A DNA stretch of 64,000 bases from Pseudomonadota bacterium (lineage in GTDB: Bacteria; Pseudomonadota; Alphaproteobacteria; Acetobacterales; Acetobacteraceae), in contig JAKBBM010000002.1 of assembly GCA_021808545.1 (NCBI GenBank), positions 1 to 64,000 of the forward strand, read 5' to 3'. This document shows positions 41,210 through 51,167 of this stretch, in pieces. Positions within the stretch are counted from its first letter, which is position 1. Each line of letters starts with the position of its first letter. Made by a program: the position numbers and the translations under genes. The notes under the pieces are model-generated. The model was not told where the DNA came from and searched no databases. It saw only the letters and a list, made by a program, of their open reading frames with translations.

Positions 41210-41842
41210 ATGGCCATTATAGCCCGCCGCGGCGGCCGCACGGCACGGAACACCGCGGCCATTCACGGTGCTGTTCATGACCTCATTCTCGAAAAGGGTC
41301 TTGATTTCACGTTCGAGGATGTCGCCCTTAAATCTGGCGTTGCGCGGCGTACATTGCATCGGCGCTGGGACAGCCGGATGGCGCTCATCATGGAGATGAT
41401 CGAGACGCGCTACCGGTCTTTAGACTTTCCAAAAACCGGTGATTTTGCCGAAGATCTACGCAGTTTCGCCTATCATTTCCGCGAATTCTGCGATGATCCC
41501 ATCGAGATCGCGCTCAATGGGCTGGCCGCCATCTCCGCGCAAAAGGAGTTCGCCGAACTGAATGAGCGCACCTGGCGGCAAGCGAATGAGCATCATCTCG
41601 ATCTGTTCGAGTTACCGCAAAAGCGCGGTGAGATCAGCCCCGCACTCGATGCGAAGACGTTGCTGATGATGCTGACCGCCCCTATCGTGATTAATGCCAG
41701 CATTCTGCGGCGTAAAATGTCGGATTCCAACCTGGATTTGCTGATTGGGCATATCATACGCTTGGCCCGCGCGCCGGCACCAATGCTTCGTCCCTCATCG
41801 GCCAAACGTCCGCCACAAGCCGCACGAGCGTCACGGGCATGA
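41210..41842 (+). CDS. TetR/AcrR-family transcriptional regulator
   Basis: N-terminal HTH-like LILEKGLDFTFEDVALKSGVARRTLHRRWDSRMALIMEMIETRY; divergent from the catabolic cluster. Confidence 0.87.
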   Translation: MAIIARRGGRTARNTAAIHGAVHDLILEKGLDFTFEDVALKSGVARRTLHRRWDSRMALIMEMIETRYRSLDFPKTGDFAEDLRSFAYHFREFCDDPIEIALNGLAAISAQKEFAELNERTWRQANEHHLDLFELPQKRGEISPALDAKTLLMMLTAPIVINASILRRKMSDSNLDLLIGHIIRLARAPAPMLRPSSAKRPPQAARASRA

Positions 41843-41952
41843 AGGCCCATGGCGAGCGGGCATAAAAAACCCCCTCCCGGCTCTGCCAGGATGGGGTTTT
41901 GGTGATGGTGTCTGGCCCCGCTCTTGGCGAGAACGGGGCCATGATCATGGTG

Positions 41953-42534
41953 TCAGGAGCGCGCCCCTACGGGCAGCACGGTCGTGCCATGCGCTTCATT
42001 GATGATCTCAGCCGCGGCCAGATAGAAGGCCAGCGCTGCGGTAATCATCCCGGCATAGCCGCCCAGCACGCCCAGCACCGCAACGCCGAACAGATCTTTC
42101 AGCCCAAGCAGCACGAACGTGATCCACAATGCCAGAAAGATCAGGAACAAAGCGCGGTTGAGCGCGAAGGTGCCAATCCACATGGCGAAAGTGAAAATCC
42201 CCCACACCAGCAGATACCAGCCCACCGCGTCAGCGGGCACATCCTTGGAGAAAAAGGCCGCGAACAGACCAAAGCTCCACCAGAACGCGCCATAGGAGCA
42301 GAACGCGGCAAAACCGAAGCTGTTGCCCTTGGCCATTTCCATGAGCCCCGCGGCAAATTGCGCCGTGCCGCCATAGGCAAAAGCCATGGCCACCACCAGC
42401 GGCACGGTGGTGCCGGCCAAAAGCCCGGCATTAACCATGCTGAGTAACCAGGTTGTAAGGGCAAAACCAAAGAGCCCGAGGGGTGCTGGGTTGGCAAGTT
42501 TCATTGTGGTTCCTCCAGATGACGTGTAGGTCAC
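41953..42534 (-). CDS. Acetate uptake transporter (GPR1/FUN34/YaaH, SatP-like)
   Basis: KLANPAPLGLFGFALTTWLLSMVNAG signature; six hydrophobic segments. Confidence 0.92.
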   Translation of the reverse strand: MTYTSSGGTTMKLANPAPLGLFGFALTTWLLSMVNAGLLAGTTVPLVVAMAFAYGGTAQFAAGLMEMAKGNSFGFAAFCSYGAFWWSFGLFAAFFSKDVPADAVGWYLLVWGIFTFAMWIGTFALNRALFLIFLALWITFVLLGLKDLFGVAVLGVLGGYAGMITAALAFYLAAAEIINEAHGTTVLPVGARS

Positions 42535-42627
42535 TTATCGTTTTGTTAGATGGGCGGCATTTTTACATGCGCACCGCGAATGTTTTATTCCATATTCCGG
42601 TACGCTCGTAAATCTTGATGCCATCTT

Positions 42628-42642
42628 GTACCGTTTCGGTAC
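42628..42642. promoter_or_regulatory. Palindromic candidate operator upstream of the acetate transporter
   Basis: GTACCG-TTT-CGGTAC, with further half sites CCGGTACG (~42597-42604) and ACCGG (~42650). Confidence 0.4.
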
Positions 42643-42725
42643 GCACAATACCGGATTACCCGCCGCGGCGCGGCACCGCACGGGTGTTGGCTTAGCTGCC
42701 AGCCGTCATACGTTTGGACGTCCCA

Positions 42726-43940
42726 TCAGGCAGACACCACGCGCGTCCCCAGCAAGATCTGCCGCAAGGCGGCGACCAGCTCGTCCATCATCTCATCGGT
42801 GTGGCGCGGACCGGGGGTAAAGCGCAAACGCTCCGTGCCGCGCGGCACGGTGGGGTAGTTAATTGGCGTGGCATACATGCCGAACTCGCGGATCAGCTGC
42901 ATGGACACGGCCGTGGCCTTTGCCGCGTCGCCGATCATTAACGGCACGATATGGCTGGAGCTTGGCATCACCGGTAGGCCGGCGGCCTGGAACTTGGCTT
43001 TCAGCGTCTGCGCGCGGTCGAACAACAAAGCGCGGCGGGCATTGTCCGCCCTGAGCGTGCGGATGGAGGCCAGTGCGGCCGCCACGGTGGGCGGGGGCAG
43101 GGCGGTGGTGAAAATAAAACCCGCCGCGACCGAGCGTATGTAATCCAGAACTTTGAAATCACCGGTAATATAGCCGCCATGGCAACCAATGGCCTTGGCC
43201 AGCGTGCCCTCGATGATGGTGATACGATGGGCGACACCGTCACGTTCCGAAACGCCGCCGCCCTGCGCGCCATACATGCCCACGGCATGCACCTCGTCCA
43301 GATAGGTGAGGGCGTTATATTTATCGGCCAAATCGCAGATCGCGGCCAGGGGCGCGATATCGCCATCCATGGAATAGACGCTCTCAAAGGCGATGAGTTT
43401 CGGCGCATCGGCCGGGGCCGCGGCCAACAGCCGTTCCAGATCGGCCATATCGTTATGCTTGAACACATGCACGTTGGCCTGGCGCGCGCCCTTAATGCCG
43501 ACAATCATGGAATTATGGTTCTGCGCGTCGGAAAACACGTGCCAATCGGGCAGGGAATTGAGAATGGCGGTGAGCGAAGCCTGATTGGAGACATAGCCCG
43601 AGGTGAAGAGCAAGGCGGCATCCTTACCGTGCAGGTCGGCCAGCTCTTCCTCCAGCGCCACATGCAGCGGGCTGGAGCCGGCGATATTGCGCGTGCCCCC
43701 CGCCCCCGCGCCAAAACGCCGGGCGGCATCCACCGCCGCCTCGATCACCACCGGGTCGGTGCCCATGGCCAGATAATCATTGGTCGACCAGACCAGGATG
43801 TCGCGCGTGCGGCCTTCCATGGTGACGGAATAATAAGGAAAACGATCGGCCAGTTTTTCCAGCGCGACGAAGCGCCGGTAGCGTCCCTGGGCGGAAATCT
43901 CAGCGAGAGCGTCTTCACATTTGGCGATGAATTTATGCAT
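42726..43940 (-). CDS. hemA: 5-aminolevulinate synthase
   Basis: [39 protein letters not shown]...[19 protein letters not shown]...[34 protein letters not shown] (PLP Lys). Confidence 0.97.
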   Translation of the reverse strand: MHKFIAKCEDALAEISAQGRYRRFVALEKLADRFPYYSVTMEGRTRDILVWSTNDYLAMGTDPVVIEAAVDAARRFGAGAGGTRNIAGSSPLHVALEEELADLHGKDAALLFTSGYVSNQASLTAILNSLPDWHVFSDAQNHNSMIVGIKGARQANVHVFKHNDMADLERLLAAAPADAPKLIAFESVYSMDGDIAPLAAICDLADKYNALTYLDEVHAVGMYGAQGGGVSERDGVAHRITIIEGTLAKAIGCHGGYITGDFKVLDYIRSVAAGFIFTTALPPPTVAAALASIRTLRADNARRALLFDRAQTLKAKFQAAGLPVMPSSSHIVPLMIGDAAKATAVSMQLIREFGMYATPINYPTVPRGTERLRFTPGPRHTDEMMDELVAALRQILLGTRVVSA

Positions 43941-44161
43941 GACTGACCATGTACGGCGATTTTGCCTCAGCAAAACGCCTCAGGACGCGCGAAGTCAATG
44001 ATTTACGTCAACGACACACCCTGGCGCGCTACGCATGGCACGCCGGGAAATATTACCGACATATAAGGCAAACCTCACGAAACAGGGGAATTTCCGAAGG
44101 CGTTGTTAACCAGGCCAGCCTTACAACCAAGGCGTGTGCCGCATTTTCAACGGAGGGTCCC

Positions 44162-44329
44162 ATGCCACGTATTACCATTTTGCCGGGTCTGATCGTCGCC
44201 ATGTCCATGGCCTTGGCCTGGTCTTTGGGTAAATATGCTGAAATCAGCCAGGAATTGCGGGCCAAGGGGGCTGGCCTGCCACGCAGCCGTCCCTACCCTC
44301 TACCCGATCAAACCGAAAAACCCTTATAG
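44162..44329 (+). CDS. 55-aa small single-TM protein, hypothetical
   Basis: MPRITILPGLIVAMSMALAWSLGKYAEISQELRAKGAGLPRSRPYPLPDQTEKPL with GGAGGG at 44152-44157. Confidence 0.5.
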   Translation: MPRITILPGLIVAMSMALAWSLGKYAEISQELRAKGAGLPRSRPYPLPDQTEKPL

Positions 44330-44354
44330 AGCTTGGCTGTATAAGGCCTCGCCG

Positions 44355-44786
44355 TTAGACGCTGCCCGCAACATAAGTGCGCAGCGTCTCCACCTCATGC
44401 TCGCTCTGGTCGATCCGCGCCTTCACAACGTCGCCAATGCTGACCAGCCCCGTCAATATCCCGTTTTCCATAATGGGCAGATGCCGGAAATGCCCATCCG
44501 TCATCATTTCCATCGCCTCTTCCACGCTGGTGCCCGGCGTGGCGGTGGTGGGGTTGCGGGTCATCAGGTCGGCCGCGCTCATATCCAGGGCGCGGCCAGC
44601 CGCCCGCGCCAGGGCGCGCACAATATCACGCTCGCTCAAAATGCCGGTCAGCCGGCCGCCCTCAACCACCAGCACGGCGCCGATACTCTTTTCCGCCAGC
44701 ACAGCCACCACACCGCTAATCCGCATATCGGGCGGCACGGACACAAAACCGGGCGGCTTCTGACGCAGGATATTATTTAACAACAT
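44355..44786 (-). CDS. CBS-domain-pair protein
   Basis: KSIGAVLVVEGGRLTGILSERDIVRAL...DLMTRNPTTATPGTSVEEAMEMMTDGHFRHLPIMENGILTGLVSIGDVV. Confidence 0.92.
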   Translation of the reverse strand: MLLNNILRQKPPGFVSVPPDMRISGVVAVLAEKSIGAVLVVEGGRLTGILSERDIVRALARAAGRALDMSAADLMTRNPTTATPGTSVEEAMEMMTDGHFRHLPIMENGILTGLVSIGDVVKARIDQSEHEVETLRTYVAGSV

Positions 44787-44949
44787 GGCACGCTGTTCCC
44801 TTTTTTCATATTTTTCTCAGTATGAAAGACCGGCGCGCCACACGCAAATTATATTTTCATCACCTCTGATTTTCGCGCCAAGGTTGTTCCTCGTAGCCGC
44901 CACGGCCGCGCTTGTTGAAAATGCGCGGCAAAGCGGCTAAACCCCGCGC

Positions 44950-44978
44950 GCCGGCACCCCTGGAGGCCGGCTTTTATT
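44950..44978 (+). promoter_or_regulatory. Terminator-like hairpin upstream of rplY (possible attenuator)
   Basis: GCCGGC-ACCCCTGGAG-GCCGGC-TTTTATT, ~25 nt before rplY. Confidence 0.45.
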
Positions 44979-44999
44979 GTTTGTATCAAGGAGCGTAAC

Positions 45000-45650
45000 A
45001 TGGCCAATTTCGAAGCGATCGAGGCCTCTGCGCGTTCGCGTGCCGGCAAGGGGGTGGCGCGGGCGACGAGGCGTGAGGGCAAGGTGCCCGCCGTTATTTA
45101 TGGTGCGAAGCAGGAACCCTCCCTGATCGCGCTGGACCCGCGCATCATCATGCGTGAGCTCAAGCGCGGTGGCTGGCGCTCGCGCCTGTACGAGATCGAG
45201 CATGACGGGCAAAAAACCCGCGCCCTGATGCGCGACGTGCAATTCCACCCGGTGACCGATATGCCCGAGCATGTGGATTTCCAGCGCCTGGCACCGGGTG
45301 AGCGCGTGCGCGTGGCCGTGGTTGTGAACTTCCTGAACGAAGCCACCAGCCCCGGCATCAAGCGCGGCGGCGTACTCAACGTCGTGCGCCACAAGGTGGA
45401 TGTCGATGTCGATCCCGACCAGATCCCGGAGAAGTTCGAGGCCGATCTCGGCACGCTCGACATTAACGACAATATCCGCTGGCACAATCTGGCCGGCACC
45501 GAGCATTGCCGCCCGGTGATCATGGACCGCGATTTCGTGATCGCGACCCTGGCACCGCCGACCGTCTCGGCCGAGCAACTGGCCGCCGAGGCCGCAGCAG
45601 CCGCCGCAGCTGCCGAGGCGAAGAGCGCCAAGGGCGGCAAGAAGAAGTAA
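45000..45650 (+). CDS. rplY: 50S ribosomal protein L25/general stress protein Ctc
   Basis: [37 protein letters not shown]25 plus C-terminal TL5 domain. Confidence 0.95.
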   Translation: MANFEAIEASARSRAGKGVARATRREGKVPAVIYGAKQEPSLIALDPRIIMRELKRGGWRSRLYEIEHDGQKTRALMRDVQFHPVTDMPEHVDFQRLAPGERVRVAVVVNFLNEATSPGIKRGGVLNVVRHKVDVDVDPDQIPEKFEADLGTLDINDNIRWHNLAGTEHCRPVIMDRDFVIATLAPPTVSAEQLAAEAAAAAAAAEAKSAKGGKKK

Positions 45651-45669
45651 CACGGACTGACGCCGCGCC

Positions 45670-46242
45670 ATGCTGCTTTGGGTTGGCCTTGGAAACCCGG
45701 AACCGGGCATGGCGCGGCACCGCCATAATATCGGCTTCATGACCGTTGATGTACTGGCGCTGCATTACGGTTTTTCCCCCTGGCGGGTCCGCTTTCGGGG
45801 GCTGTGCGCAGAAGGGCGCATTGGGCCGCATAAAATCATGCTGCTCAAGCCCATGACCTATATGAATCTCTCCGGTGAATCCGTGCAGGAGGCGGCCGCT
45901 TTTTATAAGCTCGCCCCTGGCGACATCACCGTGTTCCATGATGAGCTGGACCTGCCGCCAGGCAAGCTACGCGTGAAGCAAGGTGGTGGCCATGCCGGGC
46001 ATAACGGCCTGCGCAGCCTGGATAAGCACCTGCCCAGTCCCGATTATTGGCGCGTGCGGCTGGGTATTGGCCATCCGGGCGACAAAGCCCGCGTGAGCGG
46101 CTATGTGCTGAGCGATTTTTCCAAGACAGACAAAGACTGGCTGATCCCGCTGCTGGATGCGCTGGCCGAAAATGCCGACCTGCTGGCCGCGGGCCGGGCT
46201 GAAGATTTCATGACGCGCCTGGCGCAGACCATAGGGAGTTAA
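45670..46242 (+). CDS. pth: Peptidyl-tRNA hydrolase
   Basis: MLLWVGLGNPEPGMARHRHNIGFMTVD; KPMTYMNLSGESVQ; VFHDELDLPPGKLRVKQGGGHAGHNGLRS. Confidence 0.97.
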   Translation: MLLWVGLGNPEPGMARHRHNIGFMTVDVLALHYGFSPWRVRFRGLCAEGRIGPHKIMLLKPMTYMNLSGESVQEAAAFYKLAPGDITVFHDELDLPPGKLRVKQGGGHAGHNGLRSLDKHLPSPDYWRVRLGIGHPGDKARVSGYVLSDFSKTDKDWLIPLLDALAENADLLAAGRAEDFMTRLAQTIGS

Positions 46243-46244
46243 GA

Positions 46245-47339
46245 ATGGGGTTTAATTGCGGTATTGTCGGTCTGCCGAATGTCGGCAAATCGACCCTGTT
46301 CAACGCGCTCACCGCCACGGTGGCGGCCCAGGCGGCGAATTATCCGTTCTGCACCATTGAGCCGAATGTCGGCCGGGTGGCGGTGCCCGATACACGCATG
46401 GATAAGCTGGCCGAGATTGGCAAATCCGTGAAGATCGTCCCCACCAGCCTGGAATTTGTCGATATTGCCGGGCTGGTGCGCGGCGCCAGCAAGGGCGAGG
46501 GGCTTGGCAACCAGTTCCTCGCCAATATCCGCGAGGTCGATGCCATCGTGCATGTGCTGCGCTGCTTCGAGGATGAGGACGTGACCCATGTGGAGGGCTC
46601 GGTCGATCCGCTGCGCGATGCCGAGACGGTCGAGACCGAGCTGATGCTGGCCGATCTGGAGAGCCTGACCAAGCGCCAGCCCGCCTTGCAGAAAAAAGCC
46701 AAGAGCGGCGATAAATCCGCTGCCGCCGATCTGGCGCTGATCGAGCCGATCATCGCCGCTCTGGAATCCGGCAAGCCGGCGCGCATGGCCATTGCCCCAG
46801 CCGAGGCCGAAGCCGCGCAGCGGCTGAATCTGCTGACCTCCAAGCCTGTGCTCTATGTGTGCAATGTGGAGGAATCCGCTGCCGCCACGGGCAATACGCA
46901 ATCGGCCCGGGTGGCCGAAATGGCCCAGGCGCAAGGGGCGGCTTATGTCATCATCTCCGCCGCCATCGAGGCCGAGGTCAGCCAGTTGCCGCCCGAGGAC
47001 CGGGCGGGATTCCTTGCCGACCTGGGGCTTGAGGATTCCGGGCTCGACCGCATCATCCGCGCTGGCTACCAGCTGCTCGGGCTGATCACTTACTTCACCG
47101 TGGGACCAAAAGAGACCCGGGCCTGGACGATTATTAAAGGCACCAAGGCGCCGGGGGCGGCAGGTGTGATCCACGGCGATTTCGAGCGCGGCTTTATCGC
47201 GGCGGAAACCATCGCCTATGATGATTATGTGGCCTGCAAGGGCGAGGCGGGCGCGCGCGAGGCCGGCAAGCTGCGTATCGAAGGCCGGGACTATGTGGTA
47301 AAAGATGGCGACGTGCTTTTGTTCCGCTTCAACGTGTAA
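46245..47339 (+). CDS. ychF: Redox-regulated ATPase YchF (Obg-related)
   Basis: [49 protein letters not shown]. Confidence 0.97.
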   Translation: MGFNCGIVGLPNVGKSTLFNALTATVAAQAANYPFCTIEPNVGRVAVPDTRMDKLAEIGKSVKIVPTSLEFVDIAGLVRGASKGEGLGNQFLANIREVDAIVHVLRCFEDEDVTHVEGSVDPLRDAETVETELMLADLESLTKRQPALQKKAKSGDKSAAADLALIEPIIAALESGKPARMAIAPAEAEAAQRLNLLTSKPVLYVCNVEESAAATGNTQSARVAEMAQAQGAAYVIISAAIEAEVSQLPPEDRAGFLADLGLEDSGLDRIIRAGYQLLGLITYFTVGPKETRAWTIIKGTKAPGAAGVIHGDFERGFIAAETIAYDDYVACKGEAGAREAGKLRIEGRDYVVKDGDVLLFRFNV

Positions 47340-47348
47340 GGGAATGAG

Positions 47349-47852
47349 ATGAACCTTCCGGCCCGCATCATCGAGGCCATTTTATTTGGCGGGCGCTGGC
47401 TGCTGGCGCCCATTTATCTCGCCATGCTGGGCCTGCTGGGCATGCTCGTGGCCTATTTCATCAGCGAGCTGGTCCATACCCTGCCATCCCTGGCCGCGAT
47501 GACCGAGAATGATCTCATCGTTCTCACCCTCTCGCTTATTGATTTGTCGCTCTCGGCCAATCTCGTCATTCTCGTCATCCTCTCGGGCTATGAGAATTTC
47601 GTGAGCCAGGTGCATTTCACAGAGAATGACACCCGGCCCAAATGGATGGGCGATATTGATTTCTCCGGCCTCAAGCTCAAGCTGCTCGGCTCCATCACTG
47701 TTATCGGCGCCGTGCATTTGCTGCGCAGCTTCCTCGAAATCGGGAACGAGCCCAACCGCGACCTGTTCTGGCAGATCATCATTGTCGTAGTATTCGCGCT
47801 GCTCTCGCTGCTGCTCGCCGTCTCCGACCGGCTTAGCTCCGGGCACGAATAG
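47349..47852 (+). CDS. YqhA/UPF0114 family membrane protein
   Basis: LTLSLIDLSLSANLVILVILSGYENFVSQ...DFSGLKLKLLGSITVIGAVHLLRSFL. Confidence 0.88.
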   Translation: MNLPARIIEAILFGGRWLLAPIYLAMLGLLGMLVAYFISELVHTLPSLAAMTENDLIVLTLSLIDLSLSANLVILVILSGYENFVSQVHFTENDTRPKWMGDIDFSGLKLKLLGSITVIGAVHLLRSFLEIGNEPNRDLFWQIIIVVVFALLSLLLAVSDRLSSGHE

Positions 47853-48531
47853 GCGGGGCGGCCAGCTTCTCGCCATAGGTGCAATAGGCGCTGCCGGAGC
47901 AGCGCCAGCATTCGGGCGTGCGCGCCTTACACACATAACGCCCGTGCAAAATGAGCCAGAGATGCGCTGGCTTGAGCATATCCTTAGGGATGCGCTTGAG
48001 CAGCTGCTCCTCCACCGCGCGCGGCGTGGGCCCAGGCGCCAGGCCCGTGCGGTTGCCCAGGCGGAAAATATGCGTATCCACCGCCATGGTCGGCTGGCCA
48101 AAAATCTCGTTCAGCACCACATTCGCGGTTTTGCGGCCGACACCCGGCAGCGCCTCCAAATCCGCGCGCGTGCCCGGCACCGCGCCGCCATGGTGATCCA
48201 GCAACTGGCGGGCCAGAGCCGCCACGTTCTTGGCCTTCGTCTGCCACAGCCCAATGGAGCGGATGAACGGCCCAATACCATCGGCCTCCAATGCCGCCAT
48301 GGCGGCCGGATCGGGTGCCGCGGCGAACAGGCCTTTCGTGACCTTATTCACCGCGATATCGGTGGTTTGCGCTGAAAGCACTACGGCGACAAGCAGCTGA
48401 AACGGCGTTTCGTAATCCAGCTCGGTGCGCGGGGCGGGGTCGCCATTGCTGATAGCGGCAAGAAAAGCGGGAATTTCCGCCCGTTTCATGAGTTTGGGCA
48501 TTTTATCCTTGGCTAAAACCGGTTCCGGCAT
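47833..48531 (-). CDS. nth: Endonuclease III
   Basis: LLVAVVLSAQTTDIAVNKVTKGLF; LPGVGRKTANVVLNEIFGQPTMAVDTHIFRLGNR (HhH); C-terminal 4-Cys Fe-S cluster. Confidence 0.96.
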   Translation of the reverse strand: MPEPVLAKDKMPKLMKRAEIPAFLAAISNGDPAPRTELDYETPFQLLVAVVLSAQTTDIAVNKVTKGLFAAAPDPAAMAALEADGIGPFIRSIGLWQTKAKNVAALARQLLDHHGGAVPGTRADLEALPGVGRKTANVVLNEIFGQPTMAVDTHIFRLGNRTGLAPGPTPRAVEEQLLKRIPKDMLKPAHLWLILHGRYVCKARTPECWRCSGSAYCTYGEKLAAPPIRARS

Positions 48532-48543
48532 GATCTATGCCGC

Positions 48544-49044
48544 ATGGACCCATCCGCCGCCACTGGCGAGAGGCTGTTTTTCGAGGCGGAGCTGCGCCCG
48601 CACCGCAGCCTGTCGCGCAAGGCGCTGCTCGGCGTGCTGGCGGCCATGGCGGCTGGCTCGCTTTATATCACCACGTTCATGGCGCTACTGGGGGCGTGGC
48701 CGGTCATCGGCTTTAACGGTGTGGATATTGCCCTCGCCGTGCTGCTGTTCTGGCTCAATGCCCGGGCGGCGCGGGCGCGCGAGACCATCCGCTTGTATGA
48801 GCATGCGCTGGATGTCATCCGCACCAGCCCCGGCGGACGGGTGGAGATGTTCCACCTGGCACCGGGCTGGGCGCGGGTGGAATTGCACGAGCCCCCAGGC
48901 CGCGTGCCGGTTTTATGGCTCCGGGCCGAGGGGAAAAATCTGGAAATCGGGCGTCAGCTGGGTGCCGCCCAAAAACGCGATCTCGCCGCGGCGATAAACC
49001 GCGCGCTGGCGCGCTGGCGCGCACCACCACCAGGATCGGCCTAA
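48544..49044 (+). CDS. DUF2244-type membrane protein
   Basis: FFEAELRPHRSLSRKALLGVLAAMAAGSLY...VDIALAVLLFWLNARAARARETIRLYEHALDV. Confidence 0.8.
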   Translation: MDPSAATGERLFFEAELRPHRSLSRKALLGVLAAMAAGSLYITTFMALLGAWPVIGFNGVDIALAVLLFWLNARAARARETIRLYEHALDVIRTSPGGRVEMFHLAPGWARVELHEPPGRVPVLWLRAEGKNLEIGRQLGAAQKRDLAAAINRALARWRAPPPGSA

Positions 49045-49084
49045 CCGTGCCCAATGGCAGCCCGCGCGCCGCGCGGCCGAACAC

Positions 49085-51067
49085 TTAAAACCTGTAACTC
49101 ACGCTCAGTTGGCCGGTCAGCCCCGCACTGGTATTGGCATCGCCCACCATGCCAGCCAAACCCGCATCAACACGCAGCGGCCCGCGCGCGGCCTTAAGGG
49201 TCAGGGCCAAGCTGCCCAAATCGCGGCTATTAAAAGCGGAAAGCTGGCTGATGCCGTATCCCTGAAGCGTGGCATGGGTGGCGATGACGGGGCTGCTCAA
49301 CAAGCGCGTGAAGCTTATGCTGGCCGCGGGACGAAGCCGCCAATGTCCCCATTGGTACGCGGGCAAGGCTGCCCGCAGACTGGCTGTCAGGCTTGGCAGG
49401 GTCTTATCCAGCCCGGCAAATTGCAGCGCTAAACTACTGCCTTGTTCCTTAAAGCCCTCCAGCGCCGTGTTTGAGAGGTCGAACCCAAGTTGCGGCGTTA
49501 AAATAACATCGCCCATGGGCAGAACATCCCCGGCTTGGGCATACAAGGCGTATATCATGCCATGGCTATTGCCGATGGCCGTTCCCAGGCCGTCTCCTAA
49601 CGGCCTGTTATCATGAACGGACACCACGTCAACGCTTCCCCCGCCCGCGACAAACGGCCCAGCCGCCAGCGAGGACAGCGCATAACGCGCGCCCATCGTC
49701 ATGAGGAAAACATCGACCCGCGCATCCGCGCCCGCGCTTCTTATCCCGCCCCAATCATACCCAAGGCCGGCATCCAAGCTGGTGCGCGCGCCCAGACGAT
49801 GCGTAAGGCCAACCATCACGCCAACCGTGCGGCTGGTTGAAGCGGCCACATTACGATCCCCCGCGGTGGACAATATGCCCGCCAGCGGTGTCTCCCAGAA
49901 TTTTGTCTGGCCAGCCGCCATGCCCATGCCGTTTATATGAGGCGCAATGGCCGCGTCGATACGTTGCGGCAGGCGGACAAGATAGGACCCCGTGTCAGCG
50001 ACAAGCTGGCCGCCAATCTGCGTTTGCACGCCACCCAAACTTCCCGAATCAATGGCCGATTGCAGATAATAATTATAGGCCGTGTAATGACCCGAGAGCG
50101 GCGAAGCCTGCAACGCGTTCAGCAAGGCCGCGCCGGCCGCCGCATTGCCCGTCATGTCCGCCTGGCCAGGCAGCAGGGTATAATCAACCATTTTCGCGCG
50201 CAGAACATAAATCTCGGCCTGGGTTAGGCCCAGCCCTTGCGTCAAATAACGATCAATCGAGCCATAATCGCTGATTGCCTGATTAAGGCCGGCCTGCAAA
50301 TCCGCCTGTTGCACGCCCAAGATGGCGCCATAGGCCTGGGCGAGGTTTTGCGCGACGGCGGCACCATACGTACCGACATAGGCGTTATAAATTTTTTGTT
50401 CCGTGGCGCTTATATAGGCTGCCTGGTAAGTGTTGCTGGCAAGATAATTGGCCATGATATCAGAAGAGGACACGCCCGCGATGCTTTGCAGCATGGCGGC
50501 AACCCAGCCGGTGCGGTCCTTGCCCGATGAGCAGTTGAAGATGACCGGGCCGGGTGCCGCGGCAAGGGACGCAAAAACCAGCCCCAAATTGGCCCGCTCC
50601 GTTGGATTCGTAACAAAGCCTTTATCGATGGCCGTCAGATAAGTCTCGGCATCCGAAACGGTTTTCAAGGCCGGCAGCGGCGGATATGACGGCGTGCCAA
50701 ACACATTAATATCGATATAGCTGGCACCCACCGGCGTGTTCTGCGATTCCGGCGTAACATCGTCTTCATAAGGTGTGCGCAGATCAATCAACTGGCGAAT
50801 ACCCAATGTGTCCAATGTTGCTTGGTCGGCGGGGCTGACCGTGGTCAGCGCGTTGGAACGATAGAATATGCCCGTCCGCATCACGCCATTCTTGGCCGTT
50901 TTATAAGCTTGTCCGCTGCCGCCATCGGCCACCGCAACCCCCGCAATATCGCGGAAATTATCAAGCGAGGACAGGATCGGCGTTGTGAGCGCGGTTTGCG
51001 CGGCCGCGCCGCCCACAAAAAGCACCCAAAGAGCCGATGCCATGTAAAGTGAGTTTTTCTTGTTCAT
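49085..51067 (-). CDS. Autotransporter with tyrosine-phosphatase-like passenger and C-terminal beta-barrel
   Basis: Signal peptide; DNFRDIAG...RTGIFYRSNALTTVS...IRQLIDLRTPYE...VIFNCSSGKDRTGWVAAML (C-x5-R P-loop); barrel from ~TSRTVGVMVGLTHRLG ending SVSYRF. Confidence 0.87.
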   Translation of the reverse strand: MNKKNSLYMASALWVLFVGGAAAQTALTTPILSSLDNFRDIAGVAVADGGSGQAYKTAKNGVMRTGIFYRSNALTTVSPADQATLDTLGIRQLIDLRTPYEDDVTPESQNTPVGASYIDINVFGTPSYPPLPALKTVSDAETYLTAIDKGFVTNPTERANLGLVFASLAAAPGPVIFNCSSGKDRTGWVAAMLQSIAGVSSSDIMANYLASNTYQAAYISATEQKIYNAYVGTYGAAVAQNLAQAYGAILGVQQADLQAGLNQAISDYGSIDRYLTQGLGLTQAEIYVLRAKMVDYTLLPGQADMTGNAAAGAALLNALQASPLSGHYTAYNYYLQSAIDSGSLGGVQTQIGGQLVADTGSYLVRLPQRIDAAIAPHINGMGMAAGQTKFWETPLAGILSTAGDRNVAASTSRTVGVMVGLTHRLGARTSLDAGLGYDWGGIRSAGADARVDVFLMTMGARYALSSLAAGPFVAGGGSVDVVSVHDNRPLGDGLGTAIGNSHGMIYALYAQAGDVLPMGDVILTPQLGFDLSNTALEGFKEQGSSLALQFAGLDKTLPSLTASLRAALPAYQWGHWRLRPAASISFTRLLSSPVIATHATLQGYGISQLSAFNSRDLGSLALTLKAARGPLRVDAGLAGMVGDANTSAGLTGQLSVSYRF

Positions 51068-51167
51068 ATCGCTCCCCGTTTATTTTTCAGTCATTGCGGG
51101 GAAAGGTTTGAGCAAAAAATTAAATATGTCTAATGCATTTTGATTCGTATTTTGATAATGTTTACGC

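Noticed and set aside
41855-41945. Hairpins AAAACCCCCTCC...GGATGGGGTTTT and GGCCCCG...CGGGGCC after tetR
   Set aside because: Best explained as an ordinary bidirectional terminator region between the convergent tetR and satP genes; not counted as novel.
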